Source of the DNA: Karalla daura
Lineage: Eukaryota; Chordata; Actinopteri; Chaetodontiformes; Leiognathidae
DNA: 64,000 nucleotides
NCBI GenBank assembly: GCA_029224185.1
Contig: CM055188.1
Coordinates: forward strand, 19,442,497-19,506,496
Direction: 5' to 3'
The notes under the pieces were generated by a model that was not told the DNA's origin, ran no database searches, and worked only from the letters and a program-made list of their open reading frames with translations. Both the position numbers and the translations under genes were made by a program. Shown in pieces: positions 15,138 to 28,466 of this stretch (the first letter of the stretch is position 1; every line of letters starts with the position of its first letter).

Positions 15138-15873
15138 ACGCAGGCAGACACAAAGCAAGAAAGAAATAAATATATGCAGTAGAGTTGAATAATGATTTGC
15201 CATTATAGCAACATAAAAGATCAAGCAAGAATTCTGCAGAAAATAAATCAATAAAATAAAAACAACACATTTACTGAGTAATCTTTCTCTACTGCAACTA
15301 TGAATGTAGAGGAGCAAATGAAGGTAAGAGCCTCAGGAAACAGATTAAAGGACAAATTGATCCCTACGTTCGCTCTCTTCCCTATAGACTCTGTCTCACC
15401 CACCGGTCTGTCCTCAGAAAAATTAAATCAAATTTCACCGGTCAGTGAGGTGCGCTGTAACCTCTGCGTTGGCACATTATGAAGGAGGAATACAGGCGAA
15501 GCAGAAATGCAGACAGAGGAATAAGCCCTGGGAGGATAGCTTGCCTTGCCGGAGTAAACAGCAACGTGAGCTCTGAGGCTGACTGCAGATAAACACAACA
15601 GAGAGGCTGAGCTGGGCAGCAGATGAAGAGATTGTTTTGTTGATCTCAAGTCAGATGTTTTATAAAAGAATTAAGCCTTAGGAGTGTGCTTTGGCACTCT
15701 TAGTCTCCCGGGTGAAACGCAAGCAATAAACTGTGAGCTGTAATCGAAAATATTTTACGTGGTTATCACATCAGCCTGGCACTTTTTTGGCAGCATGTGT
15801 CTACCCTTCCTCCAGTCCTTTGCCTACCATGACTCACGCTAAATGAGAGTTAGGAGTGTGGATGGTTGAGGCT

Positions 15874-15914
<41 letters not shown>
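15874..15914. repeat. (CCAG)n microsatellite
   Basis: About ten tandem CCAG units. Confidence 0.95.
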
Positions 15915-16939
15915 AACTCAGTCTGCTCCTCCTCACGGCTGCATCACTTGGCTCATGCTGTGCTGACTGTCAGTCGTCCTGACAGCCTGACCTCCCCGAG
16001 GCTCGCCAGCCAAATGCCACGTCACATTCAGGCTCTGCTTGGCCCGAACCTGGCCCTCAATCATTTTCACACCCACATCCAATCCCCACCACCTCCTCTG
16101 TCTACTTGACACCACCTGAAACAGAGAACCATTTGTTTGTCTCTTTCTATTTATAACTCTCTCTCTCTGCTCCCAGGTGGCTGTCACCAAGCTGCACTTC
16201 TAATATTAAGCAACGTTGTGTCGTTATTTTACACGCATACATCCAGTGGGAAATCACCTGTATTTCACCTTAAAATAAGGCGTTCTGCAGCTGAATAGAA
16301 GCATTTATGTCACACAGACTAATTTTATTGGTTTCTCCTTGCTTGTCTCTAAGTTGCATTAAAAGAAAACTATTAGCGGATTGTTCCTGGCAGTCATGAG
16401 AGCAGCCCTCAGGAGATTACAGTTTGCCAGAAACTTAAGACACAAAAAGGAGTGGGCACTCTGAGCCTCTTCAAGACAGCTTTGTCACCTGAAGCTTTGC
16501 ATGCTGAGTGTCTCACAATGTGAGGTGATGACAAGAATCTGATAAACCCCAGTGGTGACTACACAGGTTTACAGAGGGAGGAATCGATGCTGGCCCGCAA
16601 TGGCCCTCTGCTCCATAATCACTGTATCACTTCCTTGGAGGATACATGGGGGGGAGGGATGTTTACATGAACAAAATGTATAATAATCATAACAATGAAA
16701 TACAAAAATCAAAGGCTTTTCCAAGAATTAAATTTGTTCAATTCCAATAATCCTGTCAGTCTACAGCAGACCCCCATGACATCAATCCAGTACTAAAGGG
16801 GTTAAGAAGATGAATGGACCATTGTCATACCAAACCTCTGTGACCACATGATTCTCTTAATTGTGATATTTTCTGATCAGGTTTCCCTACATTTAGGTAG
16901 CTAAAGTTCTCTACTACTTGTTGAAGAGAGTGTATTTTT

Positions 16940-17170
16940 ACCCTAACCTCCAGCACACACAAGGCGATTGCAGGGAATACATCCCCGATAGGCCATTACA
17001 AGACAAACTTACACACCATTAACTTTCATGTGTGTGAGTATGTCTTCATGGATAGGGACAATTTAGAGACTCCAATCACGCTAAGCATGCATGTTTTTGA
17101 TTGTGGCGGAAATCTCAGAAAAACAACACATCTAGACACAGGAAGAATGAGCAAGTTGCACACAGAAAGG
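16940..17170 (+). repeat. Diverged common teleost interspersed repeat
   Basis: The stretch contains the recognisable sequence of a very common fish repeat: 'GACAATTTAGAGACTCCAAT', then 'CATGCATGTTTTTGATTGTGG', then a tail resembling 'acacaggaagaatgagcaag'. I recognise the wording from many fish genomes but cannot assign a family name. The copy is heavily mutated and its ends are not clear. Confidence 0.6.
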
Positions 17171-18741
17171 GAAACCTTCTTGCTTTGAGTGCTACCCAAT
17201 TAATTGACATTTATCTATCAATCTAAAACATTTTTGTCAATATTGTTGTTCACAGTTAATAAAAACAGCACAATGTACTGCCAGTCTGAGAGCAGAAGTG
17301 GCAGGGATTTTTTTGCATTCTCAAAGGCAAACCACCAAGCCTCCAGTGCTGCACTATAATGAGAATGAACCGATTGCACTGTCTGACTGAAAGGATGTTT
17401 TTTTTCTTCACCTTGGTTCTCTTGCCTGGCTTTTTCTTATTTTCCAAGACACAAACATCTAAAACAGAACACATTGGACACACAACAGCATAAAGTAAGA
17501 ACAAACTAATGTAAAAACAACCTCCCCGCAGAACCACACACACCCACCTGTTTCAGACTGCAGCACCAACTATGACATTTACTTAAAGAGTTGAACAGAT
17601 ATCAGCATGAGGTTTTAGATGACAAGTTCTTACAAGTTAAGATGATGTCATCCTTTGTCTTTTCTGGTTGTCAGCAGATGCCAGGTGTTGGTCTCTCTGA
17701 TTTCCTGTGGCTCCCATCCCCAAACACATCTATTATCCTGTTTGCTGGTGTCAGAGCCGAGCAGGGAATGGTTTTCACCCTGTGTGTCTCTCTCCATGAG
17801 CAAAATAAAACGATCGCCGAAAATGCAAGATCAACAAAATATGATATAAATATCCCTTTTTGGGCAATATCACCGTCACCGATAAGGATCAAGTCTGAAT
17901 GCAGTAGACTATGAGACTATCAAGTGAGACTTCATGGGGTGGATTGTTTTTTACATGAGATGCCTATGAGCTTCAGCTACATTCCAGATATAAACAGTGC
18001 AGCAATGAGCTTCTGCATGAGGACTCATATGAAGCTATTTCTTCTATATCTAAGTGCTATCTGAGTGATTAAGGGATGATGCATAACAATCTTGAAGTCA
18101 GTTTCCCAGAGAGTCATGTGGAAAATTGGGGCTTTCAGTCCCTCAGGTTTTGGCAGTTTGCAGGGAAGAAATAATTTAAGTAATTTAATCCAGCGATTGA
18201 AGCAGCAGAGTGTGGGTTCAAAAGGTCATTGTGAATCGATAATTTATTTTTGGAGCTGTTATTGAAAGTGCAGTTTTGCTGTCTGTAATAGAAGGGTCAC
18301 CAGCAGGTGTTTGTTGTCATTTACTGTTCTCAGTGGCGGGGTGAAGCTGAGTCCACACAGTGCTTATGGCCTGAGGGATACATGAATGCCTGAAACAGAG
18401 GAATAGGCAGTATGGGGACTGATCCCTGCTCCTTCTAATACAACTAAATAGTTCAGATTCTGCTAATAGATATCACCAAACCTCCTGCACATTGCAAAAT
18501 GTTGTAAACATGCAATATGTGTGGTATTTTCATTTAAAACACAGTTATAAAGATTATGATTATTGGGATTATCATAATCTCTCAAAGCCTCTCTTTCTCT
18601 GTGTTTGCATGTGTGTGTGTGTGTGTGTTTTCTGACAAGCAGTTGTACTGTTGTTGACTGAAAGACACTCCTTTACAAACTTGAGGAGGTCCTCAAATAA
18701 CAAAACCCACAACCTAAAGAGCCAAATCTGACTATATTTAA

Positions 18742-19936
18742 CCCTTTTAATGTGCTAGAAAGCTGCAAACGTCTTTAGTCTTAGCGGGTCAAATTTGGTT
18801 AATTTGTGATTATACTACTCGTTTTCAATTATAAAAACTGTTAAAATTCATTTGGTATCTTTCCTATAGTGATAGAATGAGCGATTATATTATCCATGTC
18901 TTATAAACTAATTTAGAGTACACTTAACCCCCCAAAAAATTTGATTTTGTTTTTTTTAATGATTAACAATAGTGACATCTGTGGTTTTATGGGTCAAAAA
19001 CCAACCTGTATAGATTTATGGTAGGAAACAGACACAAAGTCAATTCCCTTTCATAATACCAACTTAATTTTAATCAGAATTGCAACTCTTGTCCCCCTAT
19101 TGTCAAAGCGCAGAACTCTTGACAACAAGTGAAAGGTTAGAAATGAAATTGTGGCATGAAACACCATCCCATAAGTAGGCAGGATCTGCACATCCCAGCA
19201 AGAGGCAACACTCCCATGTAGACATCCAGCTGCATTTTTTCACAATCTCCATCCAGCTAGCACTACTATACACTCTTCTCCCTTCCATGTTAGTCATCTC
19301 AAGCAGGATCTTCCGAAGAGGTTGTGGAAAGAACAGCTCAAATGTTGACTTGATGTCTTGGGCATGCAACACAGCATATCTAGTAGGGCCTGGAGTCATT
19401 TTGAGAACGTTCTCCCTTGGTGCCCTGCATTGGGTGTCAAGAGGGCTTGATGACAATGACATGTCACCTTTTCTTGACTTGACGACCTCTCTCTCAGCAT
19501 GCACAACATCTGGGTCCTCCTCACCACATGTGTGGTCTTGTTCAGGGTCATACTGACCCTCATCCTCATCTTCAGACACATCCTCCTCAGCTTTGCTTTC
19601 CTCTCTGTCTTCAGGATCAAAGACACTATCCAGCGCCTCATAAACACTATACCTCTCGCTCATGTTGACTGATGCTCCAAACCCTGTTTATATGTGCCAA
19701 TGTTTTTTATTCAAAATGTATCAATATGCTGTGAGAAAGTTTGTGTGTGCGTGTGTATCAGTATTCTATGAGAATGTTTGAGTTCATGTGGTGAAGGGGC
19801 TTGATTTTTTTTGCGTTAAAATAGTTGTGTCTGAGGATTTGATGAAGTCTCGTTCCGGTACAAAAAAGCAACTGGTACTTTTTACATACCTAAACTTGAA
19901 AGCGGGTCAATTTTGACCCAAACACAATATAAGGGC
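18742..19936 (-). mobile_element. Internally deleted piggyBac-type DNA transposon
   Basis: The left end sits directly after a TTAA (18738-18741) and begins CCCTTTTAATGTG. The right end, read inward, begins CCCTTATATTGTG, so the termini are imperfect inverted repeats of the CCC type seen in piggyBac elements. Both ends also carry an inward 'GGGTCAAA'-like subterminal motif. The right flank no longer shows TTAA, so that side has decayed or the boundary is off by a few bases. Between the ends is the N-terminal part of a transposase on the minus strand; the catalytic core is missing, so the element cannot move by itself. Confidence 0.7.
19084..19663 (-). pseudogene. piggyBac transposase (PGBD-like) remnant, N-terminal part
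   Basis: The frame starts at an ATG at 19663 and runs 186 codons. It opens with an acidic Glu/Asp-rich segment (about residues 10-50), as in many PGBD proteins. From about residue 90 comes a segment matching the start of the DDE_Tnp_1_7 domain: 'TPGPTRYAVLHAQDIKSTFE' and 'ILLEMTNMEGRRVY'. The frame stops at 19103, but a different frame at 19084-19113 reads LRFDNRGTRV, the expected next motif of the family. That shows a frameshift. The catalytic Asp residues lie downstream in intact family members and are absent here. Confidence 0.8.
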
Positions 19937-20274
19937 ATGCAAGCCCTTCCTGATCATGGTTGGTGTTATTCCTCAATGTGCTTGTGGTTCAAAAGTGCAG
20001 AAAAGTAACTTCTCTCACTGATGACATTTAAGGTAAAATGCCAACAATAACCTGCAGAGGACACGGGCAGCAGAAATGACTTATTTTAGTGTCGATGGCT
20101 TCATATGATAAATTTCAAGGCCCTTGCTGATATGCTCCCTGTAGCTGTACAGTGTAGGATGATACATAACACATGAAACCCCTGTCACCTGAGCACAGCT
20201 GCCTGTTGAAAGTAACAACAGTTTCGAGACAGGCTGACAATCTGGCATTTCCCTCTACCTTTGCAGAGTGAGTA

Positions 20275-20323
20275 GGTGTGTGTGTGTGGGCCCAAATGAA
20301 TGTGTGTGTGTGTGTGTGTGTGG
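20275..20323. repeat. (TG)n microsatellite, duplicated block
   Basis: Two TG runs each end in TGGGCCCA, so the block looks like a small tandem duplication. Confidence 0.9.
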
Positions 20324-20935
20324 GCCCAGCTGCACACAGCCTGCTTCCACAGCTTTGTAGCTCTGATGGGGCCAGAGCGGGCCATCTGTCTTCATCACCC
20401 TCCGTGGATGAGAACCAGAGAGGAGGTGTGTAGATAAGAGCTTTTCTCCCAACCTGTCTACTACCTGCACACCATTCTCTCCACCTCACCACGGGTGGCG
20501 TTTATGGTAAACCTGATGGACAACTGTTTGAAAATACATCTCCCCACGCCATGCTGTTAGATGTTGTCCATCTGCAGGGCATGGTAATTAGCATTCCCTA
20601 ATGTGTCATCTAAGCAAGCAAGCAAAATGAAAAAGGTGCCATAGATGAGTTATTTTTAGATGTCTCCTATCTACAAATGTCTGTGAAATCAGAGCCTGAA
20701 ATACGCATTTGCAGTTGAGTTTGCCCTTCCTGCTGCTTCCAAGATTTCAAGAAAAGGCAGTTCTACCATATGAAGGAGTGTATTAAGACGAGGGTGCTTC
20801 AAAGTGAAGGACACTCGTGGAGCAAATTGATTCTAGAGAACAGTCCACATGGCTTTCTAACTGGGCCACATCACAAGGAGGCTATCACTGACAATGATAT
20901 GGTTTTCACAATGAAAGACAAATGTTTGTGCTATA

Positions 20936-20938
<3 letters not shown>

Positions 20939-20969
<31 letters not shown>
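20939..20969. repeat. (TG)n microsatellite
   Basis: An uninterrupted TG run of about 30 bp. Confidence 0.95.
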
Positions 20970-20973
<4 letters not shown>

Positions 20974-22074
20974 ATGAAGCTGCCATATCACCTCAGTTTA
21001 AGTGATACCTGGATATGTTTTGATACCCAAATGAAACCAGGATTTTTAAAATGAGGGCCGGATAAGGTTTTGAGGCTGTGTACTGAGGAGCAATTATTCA
21101 TCCAGAGGCACCACTTGAGCCCCTTTATGTCTCATTTTCACATTGCTGAGGTTGCTATGCACTTTGAGACATTGCGATAGGCCTGAACAGGAGCACGGAT
21201 GGCACATTCAGCGGCTGCTTGTACGGCTGCACTGGCTCCTTAATCTCCTTGTCTCACCGCAGCCGTAAGTTAATGGATTCTAAAAATCGTGCTAATGCTC
21301 TACAGATGTCATCAGATGTGACCGTGTAAACGTTAATGGAGCTAGGATGCTTTTCAGCCTGAGCTTTGCTTTAATGTGATCCCATATTCAGATGAATTTA
21401 TATTTAAAGGTCAGTGCATGATATTACTGACTCTGATGGCACATTTTAGATGTCTGGTCTTGTGTGTAATTTCACTGCAATCTCATTATTACTCTTGCAA
21501 AATGAATGATTTGGAAATGGCCAGGTGTAGAAATATATTTCCTGTGACTCACAGGAGAAAAAGAGATACAGACTTACCTTTTCCCCCAGGGATGATAATG
21601 ACAGTCAGACCAAATGAAATCCTGCAGCTAAGCCTTTACTGTTTAAGATGTCCTCGTACTTCCTTTATCCACAATTGTTCAATTTCCTTACACAATTATA
21701 CATGTAAATCTTAAGATCAATGACTTCGGCTTAGACAAGATGCTATAAAACAAAAGTCTGAAACTAACTATGAATTTTATGTTACAAACTACACTGTCTG
21801 GATTTAAGTAACCCAGCCCTGGTTTCATGAATATTTGTCCTGTGATCTGTCGCTCTCAGAACAATCTGCCTTGTGATGAATGAAAGGTGACCGTATCATA
21901 CCATGGTTCACCCTGTTGCTATTCACACTTAACATAAGTATTACACATTATTATGCATATGACACATTTGTGCAAACATTTGGGCACTCTTTGATTTAAG
22001 TTGTCAAAAAATCACAGTGATCATCCTCAGGTCCTTCTTGATATGAGTGGGTAAATTACCCCCTTCTGCCATAC

Positions 22075-22290
22075 ATACTCTCCACGGCACAATGAGGTCT
22101 CAACACATCAGGCCAGCTCTTAAATCACTGCACTGGTTACCCATCAGAACAGGAGCTGACTTCAAAATCCACCTTTATAAAGCTTTACATGGCCTTGCAG
22201 CTTGGTACGTATCATACATGCTCATCAATTACGCTCCACCAAGACCTCTCAGATCTACAAGCAGTTATAGTCTAATCACTTCTTTTTCCA
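22075..22290 (+). mobile_element. LINE reverse-transcriptase 3' fragment
   Basis: The plus-strand frame reads HIRPALKSLHWLPIRTGADF followed by YKALHGLA. This matches the C-terminal end of non-LTR reverse transcriptases of the CR1/L2 type found in fish (consensus of the style HITPVLKSLHWLPV, then YKALHGLAP). Only about 70 residues remain and they merge into unrelated sequence, so this is a 5'-truncated dead copy. Clade assignment beyond CR1/L2-like is uncertain. Confidence 0.8.
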
Positions 22291-22299
22291 CACAAACCC

Positions 22300-23870
22300 T
22301 AACACCACAAGGTGGGAGAGAGTGTCCCTATAAGTCCCCATAAGACTCCTCTCCCTGGCTCTCCCTTCCATATTCTCTGCACTTTGTTCAATGTTTTCTC
22401 TTTCTATTCGTATGATTCCCAGACAGCTCAGGACTAACATGTTGGCCCAGGGACCCACTGGTCCACGGAGTCTTTGTGCTTTCTCCACTCATAGACCCCA
22501 TGGATGCTGTGCTGCTACCACTTCCTGCTTCTACCGTGGTTCCATAAACTGTAAACCATATCTGTTAACTGTTTTGTTTGTGCTCGCCTGCCTGTCCTGG
22601 ATGAGCATTGCATCCTCTGTCTCTCACCCTGAGGTTTATCCTGCTTTTAGGACAACATTCAGCCTTGAATTTGATTCAACCATTTACAAATGGCACTAGC
22701 TCAACACTGGAGAGCTGTCCAAAGTAGACTGAAATGCTAACAGATGGAAAGGTTGATGTAACAAAGAATTTTAACATTCAATTTCAGATTTTATTACATA
22801 ATAAGTACCAGGGAAATCTTCCTAATGCCACTTGTCTGATAAAATATGTTCTGGAACATATTTTTCCATCTTCTATAGTTTTACACCCCCGTTACTCAGC
22901 ATGGCTTGTTTATCATGTTTGAAGCCTTTTTGGTGCATAAACTGCCTGTAAGAAATGAGGACGTAACAGATGAAGTAGAACATTTTCACTACCTTATTAA
23001 AAGATCATTTGAGAAAGTAGACCAGTGTTGTTCAGTGTGAAAATATTTATTTCAGTCCTTCGTGGGATCTTTACTGAGAAAAAAAAAGAAAGTTCTACAG
23101 CGATGTATAACTCAAACTTTCATTACAGAACAACTTTAAAACCAACCAAAGTTGGAAAAACTGGTGCAGAAGTAGAGGAGGCTGGGGATTTTTTGCCAAA
23201 TGAGTAAGTTATAACACTGATAATATTTCCACTATTAGAGAGAACTGCAAAAAAGTTAAACCCTAGTTTTGGGTGACTACTTGGCCTGATAACATATCAT
23301 GTCTGGGAAAAGGAAAGCATACAGTTAACTGAGGAGAGGACAAATTTTCCTTTTTTTATATCTGCATTCAAAAGTGATTCAGTTGAACTTAATACATCTT
23401 AAAAAGTCTTTCAAATTACACATTGGTACTTGCTAGAGAACAGCACAAGGTGTGCAGTTATACCTCTGCTAATCTCCTTCTTTGAGCAGCAACTTTTAGG
23501 ACACCATAAATAAAATGTACTTAAAAAAGAATATGAAAAATATGGAAAGAATACGAAAAAAGTAAAATCCTCATGGTTTGCATTCTGTATTTTTTTTTTC
23601 TCCAAGCAGTAATGCCATGTACCACCACCCCATCTCCACACCCACCCACCCAAACACACACGCACAGACACATACCCTTCTCCCCCCTCCGCCCCCTCCT
23701 GTCTTTGTTCTCATCACAACAAGCCAGCCTGGAGCAGATGGTGCTCTGCTCTGCTCTGCCCGACAGTGACAGACAGAAGCTCTCAGCCAATCGCCTGCTG
23801 GGGAATCAGCTGACTGGCCTGGACACCGCCAGGTGTTTTGATCCCCCTCTCTCCTCCTCCCTCCTCCTCC
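22300..23870. other. Upstream flank of lrrn1, no supported gene
   Basis: Short frames only. A CA/C-rich stretch at about 23640-23700 precedes the lrrn1 first exon. The proximal promoter of lrrn1 should lie at its right end, but no TATA box or other diagnostic element is evident. Confidence 0.45.
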
Positions 23871-23879
23871 CCCCTCCCT

Positions 23880-24181
23880 CTGCTCCATCCGTAGGAGGAG
23901 CAGGCAGGCAGGAGACACAGCGGAGGAATATCGGGGCGACAAAGCGGTCGGAGGTGGCGGCGGCTGTGGTGGTGGTGGTGGTGGTATTGCAGCAGGTTGG
24001 AGATCTCTGTACAGACAGCACCATGTCTGTGTCGGAGGAGCTCTGGGACTGATCCGAGACAGGAGCCGAGCGCATCCCTCCAGGATACACTGATCCTGAT
24101 ATATATTGTTGTGTACTGACGCGTAGACCTGGATAAAGAGGAGCTGTGCGCCCGGGAACATCGGACTGGAATGCCAACGAG
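23880..24181 (+). other. Probable non-coding first exon of lrrn1
   Basis: This is a GC- and CpG-richer block with GGC/GGT repeats ending in AACGAG|GTGAGAAAG, a strong splice donor whose GT is at 24182. It is the best candidate for the 5' untranslated exon that joins the acceptor at 32305/32306, because family members keep the whole LRRN1 coding sequence in one downstream exon. The 5' boundary is a guess based on composition. The exon carries a nine-codon upstream ORF (24023-24052, ACC before the ATG) and the start codon of a second one at 24171. Confidence 0.6.
24023..24052 (+). promoter_or_regulatory. lrrn1 upstream ORF 1 (9 codons)
   Basis: The ATG follows CAGCACC, a good initiation context, and encodes MSVSEELWD before TGA. 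It lies inside the inferred first exon and would be met by scanning ribosomes before the lrrn1 start. Confidence 0.5.
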
Positions 24182-24486
24182 GTGAGAAAGAGAGAGAGAG
24201 ATAGAGAGAGAGCCCTAAGCAAAGAAGGAGACATGGGTTCCCACTGTTGGAGCCGGGTTTTTTCATATATAGAAATGCAATCAAAAATGAATCAATTGTG
24301 CGGGGGGTTTTTTTGTTTTGCTTTTTTGTTTTGTTAAGTTTTTTGGCGGTGTAACTGGGGACAGCCTCACCTAACCCTCCCCAATCAAAGGACAGTAGAT
24401 TGTTGTTGTTCTGATGTACAGACCATGCAGTCATAACAGGTCGGATGTATTTAATAATGCAGACACACTCACTCAAGGGCATGTTC

Positions 24487-24488
<2 letters not shown>

Positions 24489-24534
<46 letters not shown>

Positions 24535-24539
24535 TACAT

Positions 24540-24572
<33 letters not shown>
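24489..24572. repeat. Compound (CA)n-(CATA)n-(CA)n microsatellite
   Basis: A CA run, a block of CATA units and a second CA run sit next to each other in the first part of the lrrn1 intron. Confidence 0.95.
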
Positions 24573-27319
24573 TGGGCATGCATGTCGTGGTACATTAGAG
24601 GTTTTTACATTCCAGCAGCTTTTGATCAAACGCATCATATCTTACCAATGCGTCATCCCGCAGAAAACAAACTTTGATCTCGTTGCGGTACTTGTGCCGT
24701 GCCTGCGGGATCTGCGTGCGGCGTGCGCAACCTTGCCTGAATGTGATTTGCATATTAATGTTAAAGTACGTCGGCAGATGTCTCTACTCCTCCGCTCGAA
24801 GCAATGACAAAAAAAGTAGTCTTCTTCAGGGGGGGAAAAGACAAGGCCCTGTTTGGAAGATGATGCTCTGTGAGAATGGGGTTGCATTGGCAGGGGGTCT
24901 ATTGTGGCTCTTGCACGCTGCTTCTGTCGCTGCAGCTGTTGCGCTTTTGTGATGGAGACGGCTGACTCCAATCACTCAACTTAAGGCAGAAAGGTTACGA
25001 TGATAAAGGGATTTATTTTTGCGCCTCCTCCTTGTTTTCATCCAAAATGAACCGTTATTAGTCCTCAGTTCCCTGCGCAATCTCTGCCAACAGTCACATA
25101 AGAGTGACTGTCAGGAACATAATTTGACAAAGAGCACAACTGTGCTCTTTGTGCACACTTTCTTTTTTTTCTTAAAATATCACTGAGGTTTGAGGCACAG
25201 ATTTCTGTTTTCAACGTGACACTTTTAAACAATTCTGTCTAATTCTGGCAAACTTTATGCTGCACCCACAGACAAGATTTTTCTACCAGCAGCAGTCTTA
25301 AAGCAGTCTTAACCCCATCTGAACTACACATATAAAAACTGCAGAAACGCACACCCTACCCCCCCACCCCCTCCCACCCCCCCCACCCCACACACGCACA
25401 CACATAGATGTCTGTTATGTTTTTGTAGTGTAATCATTAGGATGGATTGTGACAATGGATGGTGTTTGTTACAGGCAGGTGTGTGTGCGCATGTGTGTGC
25501 GTGTGTGCTGGCAGGGTTGTTAGAAGACAGCAGGGCTCATGGGAGCGGGTTAAGGGTTTCACCCCCCTTCCACCAGTAACAACATTTAGGTCTCTAGGGT
25601 ATAAGGCAGGGTGGGGGTGCTGAGGGGTAAGTCTCTTTTGCTGTAAGACTGGCTGAGGCATTAACCCTTTGTCCTCTGTGTCTGCATGTCAGACTTGGGG
25701 GCAGTTCACTGAGCTCACTAAGACCGCAGTGTTTGTGTGTGTCTTGCAGCATCTTTCTATGACATGGCAGTGCACAATCAGAGACACCCCTGTGCTGCCT
25801 TTGTCCCCTGAGGAACAGGGGTGTGAGTGGACCCCCCCCCCCCCCAGACACACACACCCTGTTCCAAAAGAGATCAGGCTCATTTGTTTGTATCAGATGA
25901 TTTGACCACAGAACACATGAAATAAGTGTTGAGAATGAAAACCATGAAAACCATGATGGGAGAAGATCAACTGGTGCCAATGCAGCCATAGGTGGGACAG
26001 TAAGGACAGTATGGTGTCACACATAGAGTTGTTGACATAAATTAATGGAAATACACTGAGCAGCATACTGTAGTTGCAGCTGCTCCCAGACAATCATACA
26101 TTATAACGCTTCTCATCAATCCAGTATGTCTGAGATAAAATATTCCTATCCTTAGGAATGGATGGGAAAAATGAAGTCCAACTGCAACGTAAGAGGAGGA
26201 ACACACCTAATGCATGTATACTCTAGCTGGGTTAACCATGACCCGCTTCTGGTAATGGTTTCGTTCAAAAGAAACAACCGATTCATTAACTTTTTGATGA
26301 CTGAATTTAGTGGTATGTATTAATTTCTTTTCAACTGATTGCAATGAAAGAAGATGTTCTGCATTACTTATCTCTTCAAACATATTGCTTCATGAACTCA
26401 CCACTAATTGCATCAAGCATTATGAGGAGAAGGAGGGTTTCCAGACAAATGTCTGTTGAAGGTGAACAGGTCTGAGAGGTGCAGCAATCAAACTTCAGTC
26501 ATATTGATCCACTGAGCTGATGGTAAGAAGGCCCAGTTGTCTCAAATCAATGAGCAATGTCACAATCAAATATGTGCACAACTTCAAATTTAAAGTCCCT
26601 TCATAACATCCTTACATGTTTGTAATCCTAATGTCCTATGTACCTTCTGCACATACATATGTTGTATTGTTTACTTTATATGGTGGTGGGCATAGGTGAG
26701 TCCAACACCACAAGAACAGTTCAAGCCACTTAAAGTACTGAATATTCAGCTCAATTTTTCAGCATCTTTTTCTGACACCAATGAGAGACGAGTTGTGTTA
26801 AATCTTAGAAGGGAGTGGGGTAGGGTGGGGTGGGTGTCTTGGAGGCAGGTGCGGGTATGACCAAAGGGATCACACTAACCCATGTAATGCATGCCGAAAG
26901 GAAAGAGTCTTGATTCCATCATTGTCTTAGGACAAAGATATAATTTAAACAAGGCAGGTGCATCTGTTCTAGGGTCTGTCTGGGAGGAGTGAAAATGGGA
27001 AAGTGACTGTTGCATGTTTACTCTCATTTACCCTGGTGTAAATAATAGTTAAAGATAAGGAGTGTTGAGTTCTTGCTGCATGTAATGTTTTTTTTTTCCT
27101 CTTCACTTAGCCTATTTGCTGTTAAACCAATTTCTTTTTTTTGAGTTTTCTAGTCACTGAGGTTTACTCATCTAATGTTTTTGTCACCTCAGTTTCATTC
27201 AAACTGGGGTAGGACGTGTTCATGTGCTTCCCTAGAGTGTCTGAATGTATTAATTGCTGCATTATCAGATGAATAAACAGAAGCCTAAAGGGAAATCTGG
27301 ATAATGTGATCAGGCTGTG

Positions 27320-27625
<306 letters not shown>

Positions 27626-28390
27626 CCCCAAAAGAGTCCAAACCAGTTTAAATTGCATTATATTACATTTTCCCCCATGTCACTCTCTGTTATTTTCCTA
27701 GTTAATGATGGATTTTCTTGGCTGACTGAAAACTCAAAATGGTGAGAAGTAATGGTAAGAAATATAACTTTGAGAAAAAGGCTTTGACATCTCCAGACAC
27801 TCACACATCAAGCAAGTTTATTTAATGGGCTCAAGATTTAGAAATTAGACACATAATTACAAAGAAGACAGTTACGTACTTTCCTGTGCTCATATGCCCA
27901 GATGTCAGGATAAAATTCATACACTCAGAGGAGTTGAGTAAGCAGGTGATGTGTAGTCACTGTGTTTATCACCGGGCACAGTGTCAGTTCTCTACAGCTG
28001 TACAGGTGAAGTGGTACAGAGGTGGATATCTTTAGCCAATGTCTGTCACACATTCCTGAGCCCTGTGTAATGTCATATCCCAGGATACCAATTAACAACT
28101 CGGATTCCCTTTAACTGACTACCTCTCAACTAGAAATTAAAGGTATATTTTTTTAATAGAATACATTGGAAGTGAAAAACTTCACAGGGGGTCAGATGTG
28201 TTCATACATTTGTACATGTAACATTTTCCCTATGGGGATGATCTTTTTCTGATTCTAGAAAAAAAAAAGAAAAAAAAAAGATAATGTCAAACTTAGCCAT
28301 TAGCCAATCATGGCATCAAAAGTTGTGGAGCCTTGATGTCACCAATGGAATGATTATCCACTAAGAAACGGGCAGCAACTGGCACAAAAA

Positions 28391-28396
28391 AATATA

Positions 28397-28463
<67 letters not shown>
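28391..28463. repeat. (AT)n microsatellite
   Basis: An AT run of about 70 bp, interrupted only near its left end, inside the lrrn1 intron. Confidence 0.95.

Positions 28464-28466
<3 letters not shown>

Larger units (their letters stand above)
15138..18737. other. Intergenic, no supported gene
   Basis: This stretch contains a CCAG microsatellite and one diverged interspersed repeat, listed separately, plus a short TG run at about 18610-18628. No open frame has protein-like composition or domain similarity. Confidence 0.55.
19937..22074. other. Intergenic, no supported gene
   Basis: The stretch contains TG microsatellites at 20275-20323 (two runs separated by a GGGCCCA motif) and 20939-20969. 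The sequence at about 21200-21340 looks unique and moderately GC-balanced and could be conserved non-coding DNA, but this cannot be judged without an alignment. Confidence 0.5.

Noticed and set aside
23571..24638. A 355-codon minus-strand frame across the lrrn1 first exon
   Set aside because: It is composed of CA-repeat, CCT/GGT-repeat and GC-rich leader sequence read backwards, with no domain or plausible composition.
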